This document shows, piece by piece, positions 18,029 to 25,709 of a stretch of 64,000 nt of DNA. The translations under genes were made by a program, and so were the position numbers. The notes beneath the pieces are model-generated. The model was given only the letters and a program-made list of their open reading frames with translations. It ran no database searches and had not been told where the DNA came from. The stretch lies in assembly GCF_001624695.1 (NCBI RefSeq), contig NZ_JSEP01000020.1, forward strand, positions 38,529 through 102,528, given 5' to 3'. Every line of letters starts with the position of its first letter. The first letter of the stretch is position 1. This DNA is from Labrenzia sp. OB1 (GTDB lineage: Bacteria > Pseudomonadota > Alphaproteobacteria > Rhizobiales > Stappiaceae).

Positions 18029-18045
18029 TTGGCATGCTTCATGCT
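18029..18045 (+). promoter_or_regulatory. Sigma-54 promoter of the nitrate operon
   Basis: TTGGCATGCTTCATGCT carries GG and GC at the -24 and -12 positions with the exact consensus spacing of YTGGCACGrNNNTTGCW, with three departures at less conserved positions. The predicted start of transcription near 18056 falls just before the first leader hairpin, so promoter and leader fit together. Sigma-54 use implies control by an enhancer-binding protein, presumably NtrC. Confidence 0.8.
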
Positions 18046-18058
18046 TTGAATGAAACGT

Positions 18059-18101
18059 GGCCGACGATGGCCCATCTTATAACGCGCCCGGTGCTGGGTG
18101 C
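18059..18101 (+). promoter_or_regulatory. Two-hexaloop antitermination RNA (NasT target)
   Basis: Two hairpins with six-nt loops lie in tandem at the start of the nrtA leader. P1 is GGCC-[GACGAT]-GGCC (18059-18072) and P2 is GCGCCC-[GGTGCT]-GGGTGC (18084-18101, one G-T pair), separated by 11 nt. Both loops have G at position 4, as ANTAR target loops do, but position 1 is G rather than the usual A. An intrinsic terminator follows at once. NasT encoded upstream is the expected ligand. Confidence 0.72.
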
Positions 18102-18111
18102 TCAGGCAAAG

Positions 18112-18170
18112 CCGCCGCTCTGATCTGCATGATTTCCTTCCATTCATGCTGGTCAGACGGCGGTTTTTTT
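18112..18170 (+). terminator. Leader terminator before nrtA (attenuator)
   Basis: A long stem pairs CCGCCG (18112-18117) with CGGCGG (18158-18163), then continues through TCTGATC/GGTCAGA and GCATGA/TCATGC with one bulge and one T-T mismatch, closing an 11-nt loop. Seven T's follow directly. It lies between the start of transcription and nrtA, so it should stop the operon unless NasT intervenes. Confidence 0.88.
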
Positions 18171-18227
18171 ATTTGCGCTGGGCCCGGTCGGGCCGGCGCA
18201 GGGCAGATGAGGGAAGAGGACGAAACG

Positions 18228-19628
18228 ATGTCAACGACAACTAAGATCACCCGCCGGGTTGCTCTCGGGGCCCTGATGGCGGCCACGGTGCTGGTGCCCG
18301 CTTCCGGTGCCTTTGCCGAGATGCTGGATGTCGAAAAGGATGAGCTGACCTTCGGTTTCATCAAGCTGACCGACATGGCGCCGCTCGCGGTTGCCTATGA
18401 ACTTGGATATTTCGAGGACGAGGGGCTTTTTGTCACCCTCGAGCCGCAAGCCAACTGGAAGGTTCTGCTCGACCGGGTGATCACCGGCGAACTGGACGGG
18501 GCGCACATGCTGGCCGGCCAGCCATTGGCGGCGACCATCGGTTTCGGAACCAAGGCGCATATCGTCACGCCGTTTTCCATGGATCTCAACGGCAACGGTA
18601 TCACCGTTTCCAACGAAATCTGGGAGATGATGAAGCCGCATCTGGAGATGCAGGACGACGGAAAGCCGGTGCATCCGATCAAGGCGACGGCTCTGAAGCC
18701 GGTTGTCGACAAGTTCAAGGCCGACGGCAAGCCGTTCAACATGGGCATGGTGTTCCCGGTCTCCACCCATAACTACGAGCTGCGTTACTGGCTCGCCTCC
18801 GGCAACATTCATCCAGGCTTCTATTCAGACACGGATATTTCCGGCCAGATCCAGGCGGATGCGCTTTTGTCGGTCACCCCGCCGCCACAGATGCCCTCGA
18901 CGCTCGAGGCCGGCACCATCCACGGCTACTGTGTCGGCGAACCGTGGAACCAGCAGGCGGTGTTCAAGGGCATCGGCGTTCCGGTGATCACCGACTACGA
19001 GATCTGGAAGAACAACCCGGAGAAGGTCTTCGGAATGACGCAGGAGTTCACGGAGGAATATCCGAACACCACGCTCGCCGTCACCAAGGCGCTGATCCGC
19101 GCGGCCAAGTGGCTTGATGAAAACGACAACGCAAACCGTATGGAAGCTGTCGAGATCCTCTCCCGGTCCGAATATGTGGGTGCGGACGCGGAAGTTATCG
19201 CCAACTCCATGACCGGCACCTTCGAATACGAGAAGGGCGACAAGCGCGACGTTCCCGACTTCAACGTCTTCTATCGCTACTTTGCGACCTATCCCTACTA
19301 CTCGGATGCGGTCTGGTATCTGACCCAGATGCGCCGCTGGGGCCAGATCGGCGAATACAAGCCCGACAGCTGGTACGACGAGGTGGCGAAGTCGGTCTAC
19401 CGCCCGGATATCTATCTCCAGGCCGCCGAAATGCTGGTCGAGGACGGCCATGTCGCAAGGGAAGACTTTCCCTGGGACACCGACGGCTACCGGGTGCCCA
19501 CTCCGGCCGGGGATATCATCGACGGCATCGCCTACGACGGCAAACAGCCGAATGCCTATATCGACAGCCTGCCGATCGGCCTCAAGGGCAAACAGGTCGT
19601 GACCGGCAGCGACGTCGTCGGCGGATAA
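18228..19628 (+). CDS. nrtA: Nitrate ABC transporter substrate-binding protein NrtA
   Basis: The 466-residue periplasmic protein binds nitrate. Its N-terminus, TTKITRRVALGALMAATV with cleavage near GAFA, is a twin-arginine signal. Conserved parts include TFGFIKLTDMAPLAVAYELG, LDGAHMLAGQPLAATIGFG, HGYCVGEPWNQQAV and YLTQMRRWGQIG. The start ATG at 18228 has AGAGGA upstream; the open frame that continues back to 18057 covers the leader hairpins and is not coding. A stable intercistronic hairpin follows the stop, probably keeping this highly needed subunit more abundant than the permease. Confidence 0.95.
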   Translation: MSTTTKITRRVALGALMAATVLVPASGAFAEMLDVEKDELTFGFIKLTDMAPLAVAYELGYFEDEGLFVTLEPQANWKVLLDRVITGELDGAHMLAGQPLAATIGFGTKAHIVTPFSMDLNGNGITVSNEIWEMMKPHLEMQDDGKPVHPIKATALKPVVDKFKADGKPFNMGMVFPVSTHNYELRYWLASGNIHPGFYSDTDISGQIQADALLSVTPPPQMPSTLEAGTIHGYCVGEPWNQQAVFKGIGVPVITDYEIWKNNPEKVFGMTQEFTEEYPNTTLAVTKALIRAAKWLDENDNANRMEAVEILSRSEYVGADAEVIANSMTGTFEYEKGDKRDVPDFNVFYRYFATYPYYSDAVWYLTQMRRWGQIGEYKPDSWYDEVAKSVYRPDIYLQAAEMLVEDGHVAREDFPWDTDGYRVPTPAGDIIDGIAYDGKQPNAYIDSLPIGLKGKQVVTGSDVVGG

Positions 19629-19644
19629 GGGAGGGAAGAGGGGT

Positions 19645-19662
19645 GGCGGGCTACAGCCCGCC
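19645..19662 (+). promoter_or_regulatory. Intercistronic hairpin between nrtA and nrtB
   Basis: A perfect 8-bp stem GGCGGGCT/AGCCCGCC (19645-19652 with 19655-19662) with a 2-nt spacer lies 16 nt after the nrtA stop. It lacks a strong T tract. Such hairpins after binding-protein genes usually stabilise the upstream message or reduce read-through. Confidence 0.65.
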
Positions 19663-19713
19663 GCTCCTTGCTTTTCCATTGAGCATCAGAAATTTGAGAC
19701 GAGGACCTTCATT

Positions 19714-20796
19714 ATGGCCAATGCCGACACCGCAGGCGGTCAGGATCTTGCCCGCGCCGCACGCCGGGAAAAGCTTTTCACGCGGATCAACAAGGCTGCC
19801 GGCTGGCTGGACGCGCTTGGTCTGTCGTGGACCGTGCCGCTCCTGAAGATCGCCGCCGGCGACAGCCGCAAGGAACAGATGGGTGAACTCAAGCGGGTGC
19901 TTGTGATCCCGCTTCTGGGTATCGCCGCCTTTCTGGTCCTGTGGGGCGTTCTGGCGCCGCAGGTGCAGACGTCTCTCGGTGCCGTTCCCGGTCCGGCACA
20001 GGTCTGGGATCAGGCCGTCAATCTCTGGGACGATCATGTGCGCGAGCGCGACAAGGCGGATGCCTTTTTCGAACGCCAGGAACAGCGCAACGCCAAGCTG
20101 GTGGCCGAGGGCAAGTCCGACAAGGTCAAGTGGCGCGACTATACCGGTAAACCGACCTACATCGACCAGATCGGCACATCCCTGAAAACCGTGGGGCTCG
20201 GCTTCCTGATCGCGACGATCATCGCCGTTCCGCTCGGGATCGCATCCGGTCTGTCGCGGTCGTTCAACGGGGCGATCAATCCGCTTATCCAGATTTTCAA
20301 GCCGGTCTCGCCACTCGCATGGCTGCCGATCGTCACGATGATCATTTCCGCGACCTATGCGGATCCCTTCGACTGGCTGTCGAAATCCCTGCTGATTTCC
20401 GCCGTTACGGTGACGCTGTGCTCCATGTGGCCGACCCTGATCAACACGGCGCTGGGCGTCGCCTCCGTCGACAAGGACCTGATGAATGTCGGCCGTGTCC
20501 TGCAATTGCCGACATGGAAGACCATCACCAAGCTCGTGCTGCCTTCCTCCCTGCCGCTGATCTTCACCGGTCTGCGCCTGTCTCTGGGTGTGGGCTGGAT
20601 GGTGCTGATCGCCGCGGAAATGCTGGCGCAGAACCCTGGGCTGGGAAAATTCGTCTGGGACGAATTCCAGAACGGCTCTTCGCAGTCGCTCGCAAAGATC
20701 ATGGTCGCTGTGCTGACCATCGGCGTTATCGGGTTTGCGCTCGACAGGCTGATGTTCGCCCTGCAGCGCGCCTTCACCTTCTCGGCGAACCGGTAA
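19714..20796 (+). CDS. nrtB: Nitrate ABC transporter permease NrtB
   Basis: The 360-residue inner-membrane permease has a hydrophobic segment near residue 65 (VLVIPLLGIAAFLVLWGVL), a long soluble insert rich in charged residues (about 90-145), and a C-terminal block of five or so membrane helices. The ABC coupling loop is recognisable at LQLPTWKTITKLVLPSSLPL. It matches NrtB-type permeases of the TauC/SsuC superfamily. It lies 85 nt after nrtA and 10 nt before the ATPase gene, in one operon. Confidence 0.94.
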   Translation: MANADTAGGQDLARAARREKLFTRINKAAGWLDALGLSWTVPLLKIAAGDSRKEQMGELKRVLVIPLLGIAAFLVLWGVLAPQVQTSLGAVPGPAQVWDQAVNLWDDHVRERDKADAFFERQEQRNAKLVAEGKSDKVKWRDYTGKPTYIDQIGTSLKTVGLGFLIATIIAVPLGIASGLSRSFNGAINPLIQIFKPVSPLAWLPIVTMIISATYADPFDWLSKSLLISAVTVTLCSMWPTLINTALGVASVDKDLMNVGRVLQLPTWKTITKLVLPSSLPLIFTGLRLSLGVGWMVLIAAEMLAQNPGLGKFVWDEFQNGSSQSLAKIMVAVLTIGVIGFALDRLMFALQRAFTFSANR

Positions 20797-20806
20797 GGAG
20801 ACCGAT

Positions 20807-22567
20807 ATGGCGTTTCTGGAAATCTCCGGCATCTCCAAATCCTATGGCGAGGGCGCCAACCGGACGGATGTTCTGGAAGACATCAACCTGAAGGTGGAGG
20901 AGGGGGAATTCATTGCCATTGTCGGGTTTTCCGGCACCGGCAAGACGACACTTATCTCCCTGCTTGCCGGCCTCATCGAACCGGACACCGGCGGCATCAT
21001 CTTCAAGGGAAGGGAAATCGACGGTCCGAGTCCTGACCGGGGCGTGGTTTTCCAGTCCTATTCACTCATGCCGTGGCTGTCGGTCGCGGGCAATGTGGCG
21101 TTGGCCGTCGACAGCGTCTTCAGGAAGAAAAGTTCCACCGAGCGCAAAGCCATCTGCGACAAGTACATCGAGATGGTCGGTCTGGCGCACGCCAGGGACC
21201 GCAAGCCGGCTGAGCTTTCCGGCGGCATGCGCCAGAGAGTGGCCGTCGCCCGCGCATTGGCGATGCAGCCGGAGCTTCTGCTGCTCGATGAACCGCTGTC
21301 GGCGCTCGACGCGCTGACGCGCGCCAAGCTGCAGGACGAGTTCGCGGCGATCTGCGAGCAGGAGAAAAAGACCATCGTCCTCATCACCAACGATGTTGAC
21401 GAGGCCATTCTGCTGGCCGACAGAATTGTTCCGCTGAAGCCTGGAACGAGCGCAACGCTCGGTCCGGAATTCAAGGTGCCGTTCAAGCGTCCCCGGGACA
21501 GGGGAGAACTCAATCACGACGAAGATTTTATCCGCCTTCGCGCCGATGTGACCGCGTATCTGATGGAAGCCGGCGCGCTGCGCGGTGCGGATACGGAGCG
21601 AGACATCGTCCTGCCGAATATCGTTCCGATCACCCGGCGGCCGAAGGGTGGCGACAAATTGCCTGACGCCTATGAACGTGCGGCCGAAACGGCCAAACAG
21701 GATCGGTATCTGGAATTTTCCCGTCTCAAGAAGGTCTACCCGACGCCCAAGGGACCGCTGACGGTCGTCGACGGGTTTGATCTGAAAATGAAGAAGGGGG
21801 AGTTCATCACCCTGATCGGACACTCGGGCTGCGGCAAATCCACGGTTCTGTCCATGGTGGCCGGCCTCAATCCGATCACCGACGGGGCGATTGTCCTGGA
21901 CGGCACCCATGTCACAGAGGCGGGCCCCGACCGGGCCGTGGTGTTTCAGGCGCCCAGCCTGATGCCGTGGCTGACGGCCTATGAGAACGTGGAGCTCGGA
22001 GTCGACAAGGTCTATCCGGACGCGAACAAGGCCGAAAAGCGGGATGTCATCGAATACTATCTTTCCAAGGTAGGCCTTGCCGATGCCATGCAAAAGGCAG
22101 CCGTCGACCTGTCTAACGGCATGAAACAGCGTGTCGGCATCGCCCGGGCCTTTGCCCTGTCGCCGAAACTGCTGCTGCTCGACGAGCCTTTCGGCATGCT
22201 GGACAGCCTGACGCGCTGGGAATTGCAGGACGTCCTGATGGATGTGTGGAAACGCACCCGGGTGACAGCGGTCTGCGTCACCCATGATGTCGATGAAGCC
22301 ATCCTGCTCGCCGACCGCGTGGTGATGATGTCCAACGGCCCGAACGCACGGATTGGCAACATCATGGAAGTGGACCTGCCGCGTCCTCGCTCGCGCAGGG
22401 AACTTCTCGCCCACCCGGATTACTACGCCTACCGCGAAGAGCTCCTGGATTTTCTGGAGGCCTATGAGGGCGGCGCCGATCCGAGCGAGGACCAGCTCAA
22501 ATCCATTCAGGAAAAACGCGCTGCGCGCATGGCCCGGCAGAAGGCCGCGGTCGAGGCTGCCGAATGA
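20807..22567 (+). CDS. Nitrate ABC transporter ATPase with two nucleotide-binding domains
   Basis: This 586-residue protein contains two complete ABC ATPase domains in tandem, roughly residues 1-250 and 295-560, corresponding to NrtC- and NrtD-type subunits fused in one chain. The first has GFSGTGKTT and LSGGMRQRVAVARAL; the second has GHSGCGKST and LSNGMKQRVGIARAF. Walker B and switch His regions are intact in the second; the first has VLITNDVDEA where most ABC proteins have a His after the beta strand, so it may be the less active site. No NrtA-like C-terminal domain is present. It overlaps the frame before nirB. Confidence 0.9.
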   Translation: MAFLEISGISKSYGEGANRTDVLEDINLKVEEGEFIAIVGFSGTGKTTLISLLAGLIEPDTGGIIFKGREIDGPSPDRGVVFQSYSLMPWLSVAGNVALAVDSVFRKKSSTERKAICDKYIEMVGLAHARDRKPAELSGGMRQRVAVARALAMQPELLLLDEPLSALDALTRAKLQDEFAAICEQEKKTIVLITNDVDEAILLADRIVPLKPGTSATLGPEFKVPFKRPRDRGELNHDEDFIRLRADVTAYLMEAGALRGADTERDIVLPNIVPITRRPKGGDKLPDAYERAAETAKQDRYLEFSRLKKVYPTPKGPLTVVDGFDLKMKKGEFITLIGHSGCGKSTVLSMVAGLNPITDGAIVLDGTHVTEAGPDRAVVFQAPSLMPWLTAYENVELGVDKVYPDANKAEKRDVIEYYLSKVGLADAMQKAAVDLSNGMKQRVGIARAFALSPKLLLLDEPFGMLDSLTRWELQDVLMDVWKRTRVTAVCVTHDVDEAILLADRVVMMSNGPNARIGNIMEVDLPRPRSRRELLAHPDYYAYREELLDFLEAYEGGADPSEDQLKSIQEKRAARMARQKAAVEAAE

Positions 22568-22584
22568 AGTCGAGGAGCGAGACA

Positions 22585-25038
22585 ATGAGCAAACAGAAAC
22601 TCGTCATCGTCGGCAACGGCATGGCCCCCGGGCGGATGCTCGAATATCTGTTCGACAGGAACCCGGACGCCTTTGAGGTCACCATTTTCAATGCAGAGCC
22701 GCGGGTCAACTACAACCGCCTGATGCTGTCTCCGGTTCTCTCGGGTGAAAAGACCTATGAGGACATCATCACCCACGGCGATGACTGGTACGGCGAACAC
22801 GGTGTAACGCTGCACAAATCGGCCCGTGTACGCGACATCGACCGGACGGCGAAAACCGTTATCTCCGAGAATGGCGTGACCGCCACCTACGACAAGCTGG
22901 TGATCGCCACCGGGTCCGATCCTTTCATCATCCCGTTGCCGGGCAAGGATCTCGACGGGGTTCTGACCTACCGGGATCTCGATGACGTCGAAAGGATGCT
23001 GGAGGCCGCCAGGCGCGGCGGACGCGCAGTCGTTATCGGCGGTGGCCTGCTTGGACTGGAAGCGGCGGCAGGCCTGAAGATGCAGGGCATGGACGTGACC
23101 GTCCTGCACCTGATGCCGACGCTTATGGAACGCCAGCTCGATCCGGCTGCCGGCTTCCTGCTGGAGGAAGAGTTCAAGCGGCGCGGCATCGACGTGCGAA
23201 CCAAGGCCAACAGCCATGAGATCGTCGGTGATGAAGCGGGCAGGGTAAAGGCCATCCGCCTGGACGACGGTTCCCAGATCGATGCGAGCATCGTTGTAAT
23301 GGCGGTCGGTATCCGGCCGTCCGCGGAGCTTGCCAGGACGGTTGGCCTAAACGTCAATCGCGGCGTTCTTGTCGGCGACGACATGCGCACCAGCGACGAG
23401 GACATCTTCGCGCTGGGCGAATGCGTCGAGCACCGGAGCATGTGCTACGGGCTGGTCGCGCCGCTCTACGAAATGGCGGGCGTCATCGCGGAGAACCTGC
23501 TTGAGGGGAGCGCGGAATATACCGGGTCCGCCACTGCGACCAAACTCAAGGTTACCGGCGTAGATCTCTATTCGGCGGGCGATTTCGTTGAAGGAAAGGA
23601 CCGGGAGGAGATCGTCCTCAGGGATGCCTCGGCGGGTGTCTACAAGCGGCTTGTTCTCAGGGACAACGTGATCGTCGGTGCCGTGCTTTACGGTGAAACG
23701 TCCGACGGTCCATGGTTCTTCGACCTGATCAAGAAAAAGACGGATGTCTCCGAAATGCGGGAGACGCTTATCTTCGGACAGGCGTATCAGGGGGGCGCCC
23801 CCCTGGACCCTACGGTGGCCGTTGCAGCCTTGCCGGATGATGCGGAAATCTGCGGCTGCAACGGCATATGCAAGGGACAGATCGTTTCCGCCATCGCGGA
23901 AAAGGGCCTGACCAACCTTGATGGTGTCAGGGCGCACACCAAGGCGTCCGCCTCCTGCGGCACCTGCACGGGGCTTGTCGAGCAGCTTCTGCAGGTCACG
24001 CTCGGCGAAGCTTATAATCCCGCGGCTGTCACGCCGATGTGCGGCTGCACGCATCTGGGCCATAACGACGTCCGCCGGCTGATCAAATCCAATGAGCTGA
24101 AGACCATTCCCGCCGTCATGCAGGAACTGGAATGGACCTCGTCGGGTGGCTGCGCCAAGTGCCGGCCGGCGCTCAATTATTATCTCGTTTCCGACTGGCC
24201 GGACGAATACGCGGATGACTATCAGTCCCGCTTCATCAACGAACGCGTGCACGCCAACATCCAGAAGGACGGCACCTATTCCGTTGTTCCGCGCATGTGG
24301 GGCGGCATGACGTCCTCCAAGGAACTCAGGGCCATCGCCGACGTCGTCGACAAGTTCAACATACCGGCGGTCAAATGCACGGGTGGCCAGCGGATCGACA
24401 TGCTGGGGATCAAGAAAGAGGATCTCCCTGCTGTCTGGGCGGATCTCGGCAAGGCCGGTTTCGTCTCCGGTCAGGCTTATGCCAAGGGCCTCAGAACGGT
24501 CAAAACCTGTGTCGGGACAGACTGGTGCCGCTTCGGCACCCAGGATTCCACCGGTCTCGGTATCAAGATCGAAAAGTTCATGTGGGGCTCCTGGACGCCG
24601 GCCAAACTCAAACTGGCGGTCTCCGGCTGTCCGCGCAACTGCGCGGAAGCGACCTGCAAGGATATCGGCATCATCTGTGTCGACAGCGGTTTCGAGATCC
24701 ACTTCGCCGGTGCCGCCGGTCTCGACATCAAGGGCACGGAAGTGCTGGGCCAGGTAAAGACCGAGGAAGAGGCGCTGGAGCACGTCGTGGCTCTTGCCCA
24801 GATGTACCGCGAACAGGGTCATTACCTTGAACGGATCTACAAGTGGGCCAAACGCATCGGCTACGACGAGATCCGCCGCCAGATCATGGACGATGCGGGC
24901 AAGCGCACGGCCTATTTCGACCGGTTCGTCCACTCCCAGAAATTTGCCCAGATTGACCCGTGGTCGGAGCGGGTTTCCGGCAAGGACAAGCATGAGTTCA
25001 ATCCGATGGCCGTACTTTCCCAGGAGGCTGCAGAATGA
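22585..25038 (+). CDS. nirB: Assimilatory nitrite reductase (NADH) large subunit
   Basis: The 817-residue cytosolic enzyme reduces nitrite to ammonium with NAD(P)H. It starts with a FAD-binding Rossmann region (VIVGNGMAPGRMLE), then NAD binding (AVVIGGGLLGLEAA), a BFD-like 2Fe-2S segment (CGCNGICKG and CGTCTGLV), and the siroheme/4Fe-4S site TCVGTDWCRFG and GCPRNCAEATC. The ATG at 22585 has GAGGAG upstream; an earlier in-frame ATG at 22564 overlaps the ATPase stop. Its TGA overlaps the nirD ATG by 4 nt. Confidence 0.96.
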   Translation: MSKQKLVIVGNGMAPGRMLEYLFDRNPDAFEVTIFNAEPRVNYNRLMLSPVLSGEKTYEDIITHGDDWYGEHGVTLHKSARVRDIDRTAKTVISENGVTATYDKLVIATGSDPFIIPLPGKDLDGVLTYRDLDDVERMLEAARRGGRAVVIGGGLLGLEAAAGLKMQGMDVTVLHLMPTLMERQLDPAAGFLLEEEFKRRGIDVRTKANSHEIVGDEAGRVKAIRLDDGSQIDASIVVMAVGIRPSAELARTVGLNVNRGVLVGDDMRTSDEDIFALGECVEHRSMCYGLVAPLYEMAGVIAENLLEGSAEYTGSATATKLKVTGVDLYSAGDFVEGKDREEIVLRDASAGVYKRLVLRDNVIVGAVLYGETSDGPWFFDLIKKKTDVSEMRETLIFGQAYQGGAPLDPTVAVAALPDDAEICGCNGICKGQIVSAIAEKGLTNLDGVRAHTKASASCGTCTGLVEQLLQVTLGEAYNPAAVTPMCGCTHLGHNDVRRLIKSNELKTIPAVMQELEWTSSGGCAKCRPALNYYLVSDWPDEYADDYQSRFINERVHANIQKDGTYSVVPRMWGGMTSSKELRAIADVVDKFNIPAVKCTGGQRIDMLGIKKEDLPAVWADLGKAGFVSGQAYAKGLRTVKTCVGTDWCRFGTQDSTGLGIKIEKFMWGSWTPAKLKLAVSGCPRNCAEATCKDIGIICVDSGFEIHFAGAAGLDIKGTEVLGQVKTEEEALEHVVALAQMYREQGHYLERIYKWAKRIGYDEIRRQIMDDAGKRTAYFDRFVHSQKFAQIDPWSERVSGKDKHEFNPMAVLSQEAAE

Positions 25039-25376
25039 ACGCCGAAATTCGCAACTGGATTCAGGTCGGGTCCCTGGAAGACATTCCCCGGCAGGGCGCG
25101 CGCTGTGTGAAGGCCAGGGGGATGACCGTCGCGGTGTTCCGAACCGCCAAGGACGATGTTTTCGCTCTGGAAGACAAGTGCCCGCACAACAACGGGCCGC
25201 TCAGTCAGGGGATCGTGCATGACGGCTGTGTGACTTGCCCGCTGCACAACTGGGTGATTTCCCTGGAAACGGGGGCCGCGCAGGGTGCTGACGAAGGACG
25301 GACTCTGGCCTTCCCGGTCCGGCTGGAGGACAGCCGGATCTATATCGATCTTTCCCATTCGCACGAAGCTGTCTGA
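25035..25376 (+). CDS. nirD: Nitrite reductase small subunit NirD
   Basis: The 113-residue Rieske-fold subunit partners NirB. Unlike the enterobacterial NirD, which lacks metal ligands, this protein keeps a full Rieske pair: CPH in DKCPHNNGP and CPLH in VTCPLHNW, so a 2Fe-2S cluster may be bound. It is translationally coupled to nirB by an ATGA overlap. A cyanase-like gene follows after 29 nt. Confidence 0.94.
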   Translation: MNAEIRNWIQVGSLEDIPRQGARCVKARGMTVAVFRTAKDDVFALEDKCPHNNGPLSQGIVHDGCVTCPLHNWVISLETGAAQGADEGRTLAFPVRLEDSRIYIDLSHSHEAV

Positions 25377-25405
25377 CCGGACGGCCAACCGGGAAAGGAA
25401 CGACC

Positions 25406-25687
25406 ATGTCCTGTGTAAATCCCAGGGAATTTGCTCACAAGACGATCGACGCGGGAGAATCCAGGATCTGGGAACAGGCCGTCCCGACCGATCCGTGCAT
25501 CTACCGTCTTGCTGAGATCGATGGAGTCTGCGGGCCGACAGTCAAGGCGCCGATCCACGAGAACTTCGGGGACGGCATCATGTCGGCCGTCGATTTCGAC
25601 ATGTCGGTGACCCGGGCAGGGAACCCGAAGGGGGACCAGGTGAAGCTAGAAATATCCGGCAAATATCTTGCCTGTAGCGCCTGGTAA
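25406..25687 (+). CDS. Stand-alone cyanase catalytic domain
   Basis: This 93-residue protein matches the C-terminal catalytic half of cyanase (CynS) from PTDPCIYRLAEI to EISGKYL. The three catalytic residues are present with the exact spacing of the E. coli enzyme: Arg34, Glu37 and Ser60 here, matching Arg96, Glu99 and Ser122. The N-terminal helical domain of ordinary cyanase (about 80 residues) is absent and replaced by 26 unrelated residues. The gene has its own ribosome-binding site (GGAAAGGAACGACC before ATG), so it is not a frameshifted remnant. It sits between nirD and nasA in the nitrate operon. Cyanate breakdown to ammonia is possible but unproven, because cyanase normally works as a decamer built from the full chain. 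Confidence 0.82.
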   Translation: MSCVNPREFAHKTIDAGESRIWEQAVPTDPCIYRLAEIDGVCGPTVKAPIHENFGDGIMSAVDFDMSVTRAGNPKGDQVKLEISGKYLACSAW

Positions 25688-25709
25688 GGCTGAACCGGGG
25701 AGGGATGGC

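Noticed and set aside
18057..18227. Upstream extension of the nrtA frame
   Set aside because: It covers the antitermination hairpins and terminator and would precede a clear twin-arginine signal peptide; the ribosome-binding site supports 18228.
23347..24993. 548-codon minus-strand open frame
   Set aside because: It lies fully inside nirB, whose motifs are complete on the plus strand.
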